From Lacrimispora sp. 210928-DFI.3.58 (GTDB lineage: Bacteria > Bacillota > Clostridia > Lachnospirales > Lachnospiraceae), in assembly GCF_020554865.1 (NCBI RefSeq), contig NZ_JAJCIC010000022.1, positions 16,818 through 80,817 of the forward strand: a stretch of 64,000 nucleotides of DNA, written 5' to 3'. The notes beneath the pieces are model-generated. The model worked only from the letters and a program-made list of their open reading frames with translations. It was not told the DNA's origin and made no database searches. The translations under genes and the position numbers were made by a program. Position 1 is the stretch's first letter. The number at the start of each line of letters is the position of its first letter. This document shows positions 1-8,306 of this stretch, in pieces.

Positions 1-513
1 CACGGACTGACGGTGGAGGGAACCATGCGCTGGTTTGCAAAGGACCAGGGGTTTGAAGACGAGGCGGATTTCTGGGCCATGGCCGGACTGCTCCACGATA
101 TTGATTTTGAAATGTATCCGGAACAGCACTGCCTAAAGGCACCGGAGCTTCTGCGCGAGACAGGGGCAGAGGAGGAGCTGATCCATGCGGTCTGCAGCCA
201 TGGCTACGGCCTCTGCTGCGATGTGAAGCCGGAGCATCCGATGGAAAAGATCCTCTTTGCAGCAGATGAACTCACCGGCCTTGTGGGAGCAGCAGCTAAG
301 ATGCGCCCCTCAAAAAGCGTGATGGATATGGAGGTATCCAGCCTTAAGAAGAAATTTAAGGACAAGCGCTTTGCGGCTGGATGTTCCAGGGACGTGATCA
401 AGGAAGGCGCCGAGATGCTGGGCTGGACGCTGGAGGAACTGATGGAGAAGACCATTCTGGCGATGCGTTCCTGTGAGGAGTCCGTGAATAAGGAAATGGA
501 GAGCTGCCAGTAA
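1..513 (+). CDS. HD-domain metal-dependent hydrolase, 5' end outside window
   Basis: The reading frame is open from base 1, so the start lies upstream and about 170 residues are visible. A His-Gly at the left edge, then LLHDID with the diagnostic HD pair, a later HAVCSHG histidine and AADELTG aspartate give the H...HD...H...D order of HD-superfamily phosphohydrolases. Such proteins often act on nucleotides or as RNase-Y-like HDIG hydrolases; the substrate cannot be read from sequence. The gene ends in TAA and is followed by a short stem (528-533/539-544) and copy A of a dispersed palindromic repeat. It appears to be the last gene of an upstream unit, since aspartokinase has its own promoter. 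Family assignment is firm, function is not. Confidence 0.8.
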   Translation, partial: HGLTVEGTMRWFAKDQGFEDEADFWAMAGLLHDIDFEMYPEQHCLKAPELLRETGAEEELIHAVCSHGYGLCCDVKPEHPMEKILFAADELTGLVGAAAKMRPSKSVMDMEVSSLKKKFKDKRFAAGCSRDVIKEGAEMLGWTLEELMEKTILAMRSCEESVNKEMESCQ

Positions 514-544
514 ACCTACGGATCCGGCCTGCCGGCCTGGCAGG

Positions 545-668
545 ACTTTTATAGTAAACCTGCATGCGCCCGGCGGACGGACGCGCCACCGCACCACGAA
601 AGTCCGGCGGGCGCATTTGGCATACCTGAATACATGCCGCCTATCCGGCGGCAGGACTTTTATAGTAA
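545..668 (+). repeat. REP/BIME-like dispersed palindromic repeat, copy A
   Basis: This is about 124 bp made of two hairpins. The first pairs TGCGCCCG with its near-complement before the GCGCA at 611. The second is TGCCGCC-TATC-CGGCGGCA followed by GGACTTTTATAGTAA. Near-identical copies lie at 25631-25740 (opposite orientation), 41750-41873 and 46459-46582, and a 3'-half fragment at 41564-41606. The most conserved part is CATACCTGAATACATGCCGC and the T-rich tail. The second hairpin plus tail looks like an intrinsic terminator. Confidence 0.85.
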
Positions 669-690
669 AAACAAAGTTAAACAACTGTCC

Positions 691-729
691 GCGCAGAGAA
701 GACAAATGTCCTCTCTGCGCAAATTTTTT
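691..729 (+). terminator. Intrinsic terminator upstream of aspartokinase promoter
   Basis: The stem GCGCAGAGAAGACA / TCCTCTCTGCGC is followed by AAATTTTTTG. It closes the unit containing the HD gene and insulates the following promoter. Confidence 0.85.
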
Positions 730-741
730 GTCTAAAAACTA

Positions 742-770
742 TTGACATCCCTTAGAAAGTAAGGTATCAT
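742..770 (+). promoter_or_regulatory. Sigma-A promoter of aspartokinase
   Basis: A perfect -35 TTGACA (742-747), a 17-bp spacer and TATCAT (765-770, five of six consensus bases). The predicted transcript begins near 777 and has a leader of about 75 nt. The leader carries a four-codon open frame at 808-822 with its own Shine-Dalgarno (GAAGGAG at 794-800). Confidence 0.85.
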
Positions 771-853
771 TTGCACTTGTAGCGTCATAAATTGAAGGAG
801 AAGATTTATGAGACGCAGCTGAGGAGAGATAAGGAACAAGGGAGACAACAGAT

Positions 854-2173
854 ATGAGGAAAGTGGTAAAGTTCGGCGGCAGTTCATTGGCCAGTGCAAA
901 GCAGTTCAAGAAAGTGGCAGATATCATCAGATCTGATAAATCCAGAAAATACGTTGTGCCGTCCGCACCGGGAAAGCGCAATGACAAGGATGAGAAGGTC
1001 ACAGACCTGCTCTATGCCTGCTATGATGCAGCATCAGAAGGAAGATCCTATAAGAAGATCTTAGAGAAGATCAAAAACAGATACATGGAAATCATTGACG
1101 GTCTTGGCTTAAATCTCAACTTAGACAGTGAGTTTGACCGGATCGAGGAGAATTTTCTGGCAAAGGCCGGAAGGGATTACGCTGCTTCCAGAGGAGAATA
1201 TTTAAACGGTATTGTTGTTGCCAATTATCTGGGCTTTGAATTTATCGATGCAGCAGAGGTGATCTTCTTTGACGACAACGGAAATTTGGAGGCAGAGCTG
1301 ACGAACAAGGAGCTTTCCGAGCGCCTGGAGCATGTGGAAAAGGCGGTTATCCCCGGCTTCTACGGTTCCAAGCATGACGGCACGGTCAAGACCTTTTCCA
1401 GAGGAGGTTCCGATGTGACGGGCTCTATTGTAGCCAGGGCTATCCATGCAGACATGTATGAGAACTGGACCGATGTGTCCGGCATGCTGGTGACGGATCC
1501 CAGAGTGGTGGAGAATCCTGAGGTTATCGAGACCATTACCTACAAGGAGTTAAGAGAGCTGGCTTACATGGGCGCCAGCGTTCTCCATGAGGATGCGATC
1601 TTCCCGGTACGCAAGGAGGGGATCCCGATCAATATCAGGAATACCAACCGCCCTGAGGACAAGGGAACCCTGATCGTGGAGAGCACCTGCCGCAAGCCAC
1701 GCCATACCATCACCGGTATTGCAGGCAAGAAGGGCTTCTGTTCCATTAATATTGAGAAGGCTATGATGAATTCCGAGGTAGGGTTTGGGAGGAAGGTCCT
1801 AAGCGTATTTGAGCAGTACGGCATTTCCTTTGAGCACATGCCCTCCGGTATTGACACCATGACCATCTATGTGCACCAGACAGAATTCGAGGACTTTGAG
1901 CAGTCCGTGATCGCAGGGATCCACAGGGCAGTGAACCCGGATACCGTGGAGATGGAATCCGATCTGGCCCTCATTGCCGTAGTGGGACGGGGCATGCGTT
2001 CCAACCGCGGAACTGCAGGCCGTATCTTCTCCGCACTGGCTCATGCAAGAGTCAACGTAAAGATGATTGACCAGGGTTCCAGCGAGTGGAATATCATTAT
2101 TGGCGTGAAGAATGATGATTTTGAGAAGGCGATTAAGGCCATCTATGATATCTTTGTTACGGCAGAGATGTAA
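854..2173 (+). CDS. lysC: Aspartate kinase
   Basis: Phosphorylates L-aspartate to aspartyl-4-phosphate, the first step of lysine, threonine, methionine and diaminopimelate synthesis in the cytoplasm. The N-terminus carries the kinase motif VVKFGGSS (about residues 4-11). FSRGGSDVTGS near residue 180 is the aspartate/ATP-binding loop. Two ACT-type regulatory domains follow from about residue 290 (ITGIAGKKG; later LIAVVGRGM). At 439 residues it is a monofunctional enzyme. It is monocistronic: a consensus promoter at 742-770 upstream and a terminator at 2197-2236 downstream. The start is set by GGGAGA ten bases before the ATG. No lysine riboswitch was recognised in the short leader; feedback by amino acids through the ACT domains is expected from the family. 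Confidence 0.95.
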   Translation: MRKVVKFGGSSLASAKQFKKVADIIRSDKSRKYVVPSAPGKRNDKDEKVTDLLYACYDAASEGRSYKKILEKIKNRYMEIIDGLGLNLNLDSEFDRIEENFLAKAGRDYAASRGEYLNGIVVANYLGFEFIDAAEVIFFDDNGNLEAELTNKELSERLEHVEKAVIPGFYGSKHDGTVKTFSRGGSDVTGSIVARAIHADMYENWTDVSGMLVTDPRVVENPEVIETITYKELRELAYMGASVLHEDAIFPVRKEGIPINIRNTNRPEDKGTLIVESTCRKPRHTITGIAGKKGFCSINIEKAMMNSEVGFGRKVLSVFEQYGISFEHMPSGIDTMTIYVHQTEFEDFEQSVIAGIHRAVNPDTVEMESDLALIAVVGRGMRSNRGTAGRIFSALAHARVNVKMIDQGSSEWNIIIGVKNDDFEKAIKAIYDIFVTAEM

Positions 2174-2196
2174 GCGGTCCCGGAATAGGGAAAAAG

Positions 2197-2236
2197 TGCA
2201 GCAATCAGGAAGGAGTTCCCGGTTGCTGCATTTTTC
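2197..2236 (+). terminator. Terminator after aspartokinase
   Basis: TGCAGCAA (2197-2204) pairs with TTGCTGCA (2223-2230), followed by a TTTTTC tract. It lies just before the long palindrome at 2242-2478. Confidence 0.85.
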
Positions 2237-2241
2237 TTAGA

Positions 2242-2478
2242 TTTCCGCATTTTGCACCGCGGCCGGCAGAGGGAGGTCTGGATGCTCCGGTTTCAGACAT
2301 AAGAAGCACTAAGACACCTGATTTTTCCTAAAAGCCAGAGCAGCATCAACGCAACTCGCTGCGCTCAAACAATCATTGATGCTGCTCTGAACGGAAAAAC
2401 CAGCTGCCTAAGTGCTTCTAATGTCCTGCAAAGTCGCACCATCCCTCCCTCTGCCGGCCGCGGTGCAAAATGCGGAAA
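2242..2478. repeat. 237-bp near-perfect palindrome (MITE-like or long hairpin)
   Basis: The outer 35 bases (2242-2276) are the exact reverse complement of 2444-2478. Inner blocks also pair: AGAAGCACT near 2302 with AGTGCTTCT at 2411, the segment around ATTTTTCC (2321) with GGAAAAAC (2393), and AGAGCAGCATCAA (from 2337) with TTGATGCTGCTCT (ending 2388). The apex is about 25 bases. There is no open reading frame and no obvious target duplication. It fills most of the 403-bp gap between aspartokinase and the polyphosphate phosphotransferase. Confidence 0.85.
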
Positions 2479-2576
2479 CCCAAGTGCATTTTTAAGTTTT
2501 ACTATAAAAGGAGTTGTGGTATAATCTTTATCATAAAAACCAATCCACCGCACACAACCCATAGGGAGGGTACATT

Positions 2577-4082
2577 ATGCTGGAAAAAATCGATTTGAAC
2601 AAAAAAGTTGAGAAGAAGACATACCGCAAGTCCATGGATGAGGCAGGAGAGCGCTTAGGCCTTCTGCAGCGGGAGTGCAAGGCAGCCGGGATCCCCATTA
2701 TCATCGTCTTTGAGGGAATGGGGGCAGCGGGAAAGGGCGTTCAGATCAACCGCCTGATCCAGTCCCTGGATCCAAGGGGCTTTGATGTATATGCCTGCAA
2801 CCGGGCCACAGAGGACGAGCAGATGCGCCCCTTCCTGTGGCGTTATTGGACAAAGACTCCGGCAAAGGGCAGGATCGCCATCTTTGACAGGAGCTGGTAC
2901 CGCAGCCTTCAGGTGGACCGCTTTGACGGACTGACCCCCGAGAACATGCTGGCAGATGCCTGCCAGGATATTATGTCCTTTGAGAAGCAGCTCTCAGATG
3001 ATGGGACGGCGATCATCAAGTTTTTCCTTTATATTGACAAGGAGGAGCAGAAGAAGCGCTTTAAGAAGCTGGATGGGTCCAAAGAGACGGCCTGGAGGGT
3101 TACGAAGGAGGATTGGCAGCGGAACAAGGAATTTGACCGCTATCTCCAGATGAACGAGGAGATGCTGGAAAAGACAGATACGGATTACGCTCCCTGGACC
3201 ATCATCGAAGCGCTGGATAAGGACTATGCAGCCCTTAAGATCATTACCACTGTCATTGACAGGCTGGAATATGAGCTGGCAAGGAAGAAGATGGCGTCAA
3301 AGGAAGGCAGGGATACAGGCGCTCTGACGGCAAGAGAACACTTTAAAAACGGCGTCCTCTCCGGCATTGACCTCTCAAAGAGCCTGACAGAGGAGGAGTA
3401 CAAGACCAGGCTGAAAAAGCTCCAGAAGCGCCTGTCAGAGCTCCACAGCGAGATCTACCGCCTGCGCATTCCCGTAGTCATCGGCTTTGAGGGCTGGGAT
3501 GCAGGAGGTAAGGGAGGAGCCATCAAGCGCCTTACCAGTCAGCTGGATCCCAGGGGCTACCGGGTGAATCCCACGGCTTCTCCCAATGATATCGAGAAGG
3601 TCCACCATTATCTGTGGCGCTTCTGGAACAATGTTCCAAAGGCAGGCCATATCGCTATCTTTGACCGCACCTGGTACGGCAGAGTGATGGTGGAGCGCAT
3701 TGAGGGCTTCTGTACGGAAGCAGAGTGGAAGCGGGCCTATCTGGAGATCAACGAAATGGAGTCCCACATGGCAAACGCCGGGGCAGTGGTGCTGAAATTC
3801 TGGCTCCACATTGACAAGGACGAGCAGGAGCGCCGCTTCAAGGAGCGCCAGGAGAACCCCATGAAGCAGTGGAAAATCACGGACGAGGACTGGCGCAACA
3901 GGGAAAAATGGGACGCCTACGAGGAGGCGGTCAATGAAATGCTCGTGCGCACCTCCACCACCTATGCCCCATGGATCGTGGTGGAAGGCAATGACAAGCG
4001 CTATGCCAGGGTAAAGGTATTAAAGACCGTGGTGGATGCGTTGGAAAAGAAGATCAAAGAAGTGAAAGAGAATAGAGAATGA
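2577..4082 (+). CDS. pap: Polyphosphate:AMP phosphotransferase (two-domain PPK2)
   Basis: Transfers phosphate from polyphosphate to AMP (or related nucleotides), linking polyphosphate to nucleotide energy charge. It consists of two tandem PPK2 domains, each with a P-loop (FEGMGAAGKG near residue 46 and FEGWDAGGKGG at about 304-313) and a Walker-B-like segment (IAIFDRSWYR and IAIFDRTWYGR). At 501 residues it matches the duplicated Pap class rather than single-domain PPK2 kinases. In this class the N-terminal domain is usually the diverged half; here both P-loops keep the GK pair. GGGAGG precedes the ATG by eight bases. The next gene overlaps its stop by 4 bp, so the two are translationally coupled. 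A TATAAT at 2520-2525 with a poor -35 may be its promoter. Confidence 0.92.
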   Translation: MLEKIDLNKKVEKKTYRKSMDEAGERLGLLQRECKAAGIPIIIVFEGMGAAGKGVQINRLIQSLDPRGFDVYACNRATEDEQMRPFLWRYWTKTPAKGRIAIFDRSWYRSLQVDRFDGLTPENMLADACQDIMSFEKQLSDDGTAIIKFFLYIDKEEQKKRFKKLDGSKETAWRVTKEDWQRNKEFDRYLQMNEEMLEKTDTDYAPWTIIEALDKDYAALKIITTVIDRLEYELARKKMASKEGRDTGALTAREHFKNGVLSGIDLSKSLTEEEYKTRLKKLQKRLSELHSEIYRLRIPVVIGFEGWDAGGKGGAIKRLTSQLDPRGYRVNPTASPNDIEKVHHYLWRFWNNVPKAGHIAIFDRTWYGRVMVERIEGFCTEAEWKRAYLEINEMESHMANAGAVVLKFWLHIDKDEQERRFKERQENPMKQWKITDEDWRNREKWDAYEEAVNEMLVRTSTTYAPWIVVEGNDKRYARVKVLKTVVDALEKKIKEVKENRE

Positions 4083-5407
4083 CACAGGAAAAACGACATG
4101 TGATCGTAGTAGGCGGCGGCGCAGCTGGTATGGCCGCCGCCATTGCTGCTGCCCGGAGCGGATGCCGGGTAAGTCTTTATGAGAAAAATGAAAAGCTGGG
4201 GAAAAAGCTTTTTATCACAGGAAAGGGTAGATGCAATATCACAAATGCCTGCGATACCGAGGATCTGTTCCGGGCAGTGGTGAGCAACGCCAAATTCCTC
4301 TACAGCAGCTTTTACGGCTTTACGAACCAGGATATGATGGCGCTTTTGGAAGATGCCGGACTGCGCCTGAAAACAGAGCGGGGGAACCGGGTGTTTCCGG
4401 CCTCCGACAAGTCATCTGACGTCATAAGCACCCTGGAGCGCATCCTGAAAAAGGAGGGCGTGAGCATTCATTTAAACAGCAGGGTAGAAGGGCTGTGGGT
4501 GGAGGAAGGGATATGCAGGGGGATCCTCCTGGAAGGCCGGGGAACAGAGAGATATCATGGAGCCGGGGCGGAGTCCGGTACCATGGACAGCGGGCAGTCA
4601 CGTTACGCCGGCTGCAGGCGTGAAGCGGCAGACAGCGTGATCGTGGCTACAGGAGGCCTTTCCTATCCGTCCACAGGCTCCACAGGAGACGGCTACCGGT
4701 GGGCAGAGGAGCTGGGCCACAAGATCACGGACCTTTCTCCTGCCCTGGTCCCCTTTGAGGCGGCGGAAGCTTTAGAGGTCAAAGCCCTTCAGGGGCTTTC
4801 CCTGAAAAACGTGGAGGCTGCCGTCTATGCCGGAGGAAAGGAGCTTTACCGGGAGTTCGGCGAAATGCTCTTTACCCATTTCGGCGTCAGCGGCCCCATA
4901 CTCCTAAGTGCCAGCTCCTACGGGGCAAAGGCCATCAAAAAGCAGCCACTGCGTCTGGTGATCGACTTAAAGCCGGCCCTGACGGCGGAGCAGCTGGACG
5001 AGCGTATCCTGCGGGATTTTGGTGAGGCAGTGAATAAACAGTTTAAAAATGCCTTAAACCATTTATATCCCGCAAAAATGATCCCCGTCATCATCGCCCG
5101 CAGCGGCATCCATCCGGATAAGAAGGTCAATGAGATCACAAAGGAGGAGCGTCGCAGGCTGGCAGAGGTGACAAAGGGACTGGAGTTTACACTGACAGCC
5201 CTGCGAAGCTTCAAGGAGGCCATCATCACCCAGGGAGGCATTTCTGTCAAACAGATCAATCCCTCCACCATGGAATCCAAGCAGACAGCGGGCCTGTACT
5301 TTGCAGGAGAGGTGCTGGATCTGGATGCGGTGACGGGAGGCTATAACCTTCAGATCGCCTGGTCCACGGGCTGGTGTGCAGGAACAGGGACCGCATCACG
5401 GGAATAA
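4079..5407 (+). CDS. NAD(P)/FAD-dependent oxidoreductase, HI0933/YhiN (BaiN-like) family
   Basis: Flavoprotein of the HI0933 family. The N-terminal dinucleotide-binding fold is VIVVGGGAAGMAAAI (about residues 8-22), followed by the family signature KLGKKLFITGKGRCNITN. The C-terminal GLYFAGEVLDLDAVTGGYN closes the FAD site. At 442 residues the length is normal. Family members are widespread and mostly uncharacterised; BaiN of bile-acid 7-dehydroxylating clostridia is one named relative, but nothing around this gene (no bai genes) supports a bile-acid role. It overlaps pap by 4 bp and is followed by a hairpin with T-run at 5426-5446 before cmk. Confidence 0.85.
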   Translation: MTQEKRHVIVVGGGAAGMAAAIAAARSGCRVSLYEKNEKLGKKLFITGKGRCNITNACDTEDLFRAVVSNAKFLYSSFYGFTNQDMMALLEDAGLRLKTERGNRVFPASDKSSDVISTLERILKKEGVSIHLNSRVEGLWVEEGICRGILLEGRGTERYHGAGAESGTMDSGQSRYAGCRREAADSVIVATGGLSYPSTGSTGDGYRWAEELGHKITDLSPALVPFEAAEALEVKALQGLSLKNVEAAVYAGGKELYREFGEMLFTHFGVSGPILLSASSYGAKAIKKQPLRLVIDLKPALTAEQLDERILRDFGEAVNKQFKNALNHLYPAKMIPVIIARSGIHPDKKVNEITKEERRRLAEVTKGLEFTLTALRSFKEAIITQGGISVKQINPSTMESKQTAGLYFAGEVLDLDAVTGGYNLQIAWSTGWCAGTGTASRE

Positions 5408-5425
5408 AGGCAGCTGTTTGCCGCC

Positions 5426-5446
5426 CGGCTGAAAACAGCCGTTTTT
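5426..5446 (+). terminator. Short intrinsic terminator before cmk
   Basis: CGGCTG-AAAA-CAGCCG-TTTTT. It is compact, so it may be only partial termination, since cmk begins 45 bp later with no obvious strong promoter between. Confidence 0.65.
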
Positions 5447-5490
5447 GTGAACAGCAAAAGAAATAAGAGACAGAGCAGGAGAATACAGGA

Positions 5491-6177
5491 ATGACGAAGC
5501 ATTTTAATATCGCAATCGACGGCCCGGCAGGGGCAGGAAAGAGCACCATTGCCAAAATGGTGGCAAAAGAGCTGGGCTTTGTGTATGTGGATACAGGCGC
5601 CATGTACCGGACCATGGCCCTTTCGTTTCTGCGTCAGGGCATTGACCCGGCAGATGAGGCAGCGATCGCAGCAGCCTGCGGCGGCGTGGATATCACGATC
5701 CGCTATGAGGATGGGGCCCAGCAGGTATTCTTAAACGGGGAAAATGTCACAGGCCTTATCCGCACCGAGGAGGTGGGCAATATGGCTTCCTCCACCTCGG
5801 TATACATGCCTGTGCGGGAGAAGCTGGTAGAGCTTCAGAAGCAGCTTGCCGCCAGGGAGAATGTCATCATGGACGGAAGGGATATCGGCACCTGCGTCCT
5901 GCCGGATGCCCCGGTCAAGATCTATCTCACAGCCTCCTCGCGGGTAAGGGCGGAGCGCCGCTATAAGGAGCTTACAAAAAAGGGCCTTTCCTGTGACCTG
6001 GATGAGATCCGCAAGGATATTGAGGAGCGGGATCACCGCGATATGCACAGGGAGCATTCCCCCTTAAAGCAGGCAGAGGATGCAGTGCTTCTTGACAGCT
6101 CCCCCATGACAGCACAGGAGGTGGCAGCTGCCATTATCCGCATTGCCTGTGAGCATGGCCTGGAGGTGGAACAGTGA
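5491..6177 (+). CDS. cmk: Cytidylate kinase
   Basis: Phosphorylates CMP/dCMP with ATP in pyrimidine salvage and synthesis. The N-terminal P-loop is AIDGPAGAGKST (about residues 7-18), followed by VDTGAMYR and the CMP-binding region; DGRDIGTCVLPDA near residue 130 is the conserved Arg-Asp-rich loop, and RAERRYKEL is the lid. The 228-residue length is standard. The stop overlaps the next start (GTGAAG within the TGA junction, 4 bp), giving the conserved clostridial cmk-ispH-S1 arrangement. Confidence 0.95.
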   Translation: MTKHFNIAIDGPAGAGKSTIAKMVAKELGFVYVDTGAMYRTMALSFLRQGIDPADEAAIAAACGGVDITIRYEDGAQQVFLNGENVTGLIRTEEVGNMASSTSVYMPVREKLVELQKQLAARENVIMDGRDIGTCVLPDAPVKIYLTASSRVRAERRYKELTKKGLSCDLDEIRKDIEERDHRDMHREHSPLKQAEDAVLLDSSPMTAQEVAAAIIRIACEHGLEVEQ

Positions 6178-8177
6178 AGCGCAATGTGATCGTGGCAAAG
6201 ACAGCAGGCTTTTGTTTTGGAGTGGAAAAAGCGGTAGAAAAGGTCTATGAGCAGATTGAAAATGTAAAAAAAGGCAAGGCGAAGGGACCGATCTATACCT
6301 ATGGCCCCATCATCCACAACGAGGAGGTTGTCCGGGATCTGGAGGAAAAGGGAGTCCGTGTGCTGGAGACAGAGGAGGACTTAAAGTCCCTGCCTGAGGG
6401 AGAGGGCATCGTAGTTATCCGCTCCCATGGCGTCAGCCGCCATATCTACGACATCTTAAACGCCAGGAGGGTGACCGTGGTGGATGCCACCTGTCCCTTT
6501 GTAAAGAAGATCCACCGCATTGTGGAGGAGCACGTGAGGGCAGGGGAGTGCGTGGTGATCATTGGAAGCCCGGATCACCCGGAGGTCGAGGGAATCAAAG
6601 GCTGGGGGGATGAATATACTTTTGTCATAGAAAATGAAGCAAAAGCAGAAGAATTCAAGATTCCAGAGGGAAAAAAGCTGTGTATCGTATCCCAAACGAC
6701 ATTTAATTACAACAAATTTAAAGAATTAGTTGAAAAATTTTTGAAAAAGGGTTATGATAGTAGTGTTTTAAATACGATTTGCAATGCAACACAGGAAAGA
6801 CAAGTGGAGGCGGCAAGGATTGCTTCACAGGTGGATGCCATGATCGTCATCGGCGGAAGGCACTCCTCCAATACCCAGAAGCTGTACGAAATCTGCCTCA
6901 AGGAGTGTAAAAATACATTTTACATTCAGACACTCGGCGACTTAGATCCTGACAGTGTATCTTCTGTGCGCAACGTAGGTATTACAGCTGGGGCATCCAC
7001 CCCAAAAAAGAATATTGAGGAGGTTCATACCAGAATGGCAGAGCAGAGTTTTGCAGAGTTATTAAAGGAAGAGGAAGAATCAACCAAACCAATACGTACA
7101 GGAGAGATAGTCACCGGTCAGGTTATTGAAGTCAACAAAGATGAGATTATTCTGAGTATTGCAGGTAATAAGTCAGAGGGAGTTATCACCCGTGACGAAT
7201 ATAGCAACGACAATAACGTAGATTTGACTACCAAGGTACAGATTGGAGAAGAGATGGAGGCTAAGGTCATTAAGCTGAATGACGGCGTAGGCATGGTCTC
7301 CCTGTCTTATAAGAGAATGGCAGCAGACAGAGGCAATAAGCGTCTGGAGGAGGCTTGCCAGAATCAGGAAGTTCTCACTGCAAAGGTAGCACAGGTATTA
7401 GACGGCGGCTTAAGCGTTGAGGTTGAGGGCGCAAGAGTATTTATCCCGGCCAGCCTTGTATCTGACAGCTATGAGAAGGATTTATCCAAGTATGCAGGCC
7501 AGGAGATCGAGTTTGTTATCACAGAGTTCAATCCAAAGAGAAGAAGGATCATCGGCGACAGAAAGCAGCTGTTGGTTGCGAAGAAGGCACAGATGAAGGA
7601 AGAGCTGTTCGCAAGGATCCAGCCAGGCGATACTGTTGACGGTGTTGTAAAGAATGTAACTGATTTCGGTGCATTCATTGACTTAGGCGGAGCTGACGGA
7701 CTTCTTCACATCTCCGAGATGAGCTGGGGCCGTGTGGAGAATCCAAAGAAGGTCTTCAAGGCTGGTGACCAGGTAAGAGTCCTGATCAAGGATATCCAGG
7801 GCGAGAAGATCGCACTGAGCCTTAAGTTCCCGGAGGCAAATCCATGGGTACAGGCAGCAGAGAAGTACGCAGCAGGCAACATCGTAGTTGGCCGCGTTGC
7901 ACGTATGACTGACTTTGGCGCATTCGTTGAGCTGGAGCCAGGCGTAGACGCACTGCTTCACGTTTCCCAGATTTCCAGAGAGCACATTGAGAAGCCGGCT
8001 GACGTATTAAAGATCGGTCAGGAAGTAGAAGCAAAGGTGGTTGACTTCAACGAGGCAGACCACAAGATCAGCTTAAGCATCAAGGCTATGCTGGCTCCGG
8101 CACCACAGGAGCGCGTAGAAGATGCTGACGTGGCAGATGTTGACATTGATGCAGTGGCACAGTCCATTGAGGAGTAA
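6174..8177 (+). CDS. ispH: Bifunctional IspH (HMBPP reductase) - ribosomal protein S1 fusion
   Basis: Residues 1-285 are 4-hydroxy-3-methylbut-2-enyl diphosphate reductase, the last step of the MEP isoprenoid pathway. The three [4Fe-4S] cysteines are visible: C14 in GFCFGV, C107 in DATCPF and C203 in NTICNAT. From about residue 312 to 650 there are four S1 RNA-binding repeats (start motifs GEIVTGQV, VLTAKVAQ, GDTVDGVV, GNIVVGRV; the third and fourth contain TDFGAF). The C-terminal tail is acidic. This fusion is known in Clostridia. The S1 half is written in the strongly biased codons of highly expressed genes, unlike the IspH half. Translation is coupled to cmk; termination is at 8201-8229. 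Confidence 0.95.
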   Translation: MKRNVIVAKTAGFCFGVEKAVEKVYEQIENVKKGKAKGPIYTYGPIIHNEEVVRDLEEKGVRVLETEEDLKSLPEGEGIVVIRSHGVSRHIYDILNARRVTVVDATCPFVKKIHRIVEEHVRAGECVVIIGSPDHPEVEGIKGWGDEYTFVIENEAKAEEFKIPEGKKLCIVSQTTFNYNKFKELVEKFLKKGYDSSVLNTICNATQERQVEAARIASQVDAMIVIGGRHSSNTQKLYEICLKECKNTFYIQTLGDLDPDSVSSVRNVGITAGASTPKKNIEEVHTRMAEQSFAELLKEEEESTKPIRTGEIVTGQVIEVNKDEIILSIAGNKSEGVITRDEYSNDNNVDLTTKVQIGEEMEAKVIKLNDGVGMVSLSYKRMAADRGNKRLEEACQNQEVLTAKVAQVLDGGLSVEVEGARVFIPASLVSDSYEKDLSKYAGQEIEFVITEFNPKRRRIIGDRKQLLVAKKAQMKEELFARIQPGDTVDGVVKNVTDFGAFIDLGGADGLLHISEMSWGRVENPKKVFKAGDQVRVLIKDIQGEKIALSLKFPEANPWVQAAEKYAAGNIVVGRVARMTDFGAFVELEPGVDALLHVSQISREHIEKPADVLKIGQEVEAKVVDFNEADHKISLSIKAMLAPAPQERVEDADVADVDIDAVAQSIEE

Positions 8178-8200
8178 TCACATACGATCGCGTGAGAATA

Positions 8201-8229
8201 GGGCAGTCCTTTTGGGGCTGCCCCTTTTT
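8201..8229 (+). terminator. Terminator of cmk-ispH-S1 operon
   Basis: GGGCAG (8201-8206) pairs with CTGCCC (8218-8223), followed by CTTTTT. It lies between convergent genes. Confidence 0.85.
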
Positions 8230-8254
8230 GTTACATAGGAGACTCCTATGTAAC
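8230..8254. repeat. Perfect 25-bp palindrome
   Basis: GTTACATAGGAG-A-CTCCTATGTAAC, with perfect 12-bp arms. A related imperfect form (CATAGGAAACTCC ... CTCCTATGTAAC) occurs at 38029-38060, again between convergent genes just after a terminator. It may be a transcription barrier for the - strand kinase gene or a small repeat family. Confidence 0.7.
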
Positions 8255-8306
8255 AAACCGACCGGCAGGATCGCAGGATTCTTTTGATCTGTCAGTATTC
8301 CCATCT

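Noticed and set aside
2490..2525. Copy of the dispersed-repeat tail (TTTTACTATAAAAG) upstream of pap
   Set aside because: Only about 14 bases match the inverted tail, and the two diagnostic hairpins are absent; it may be chance.
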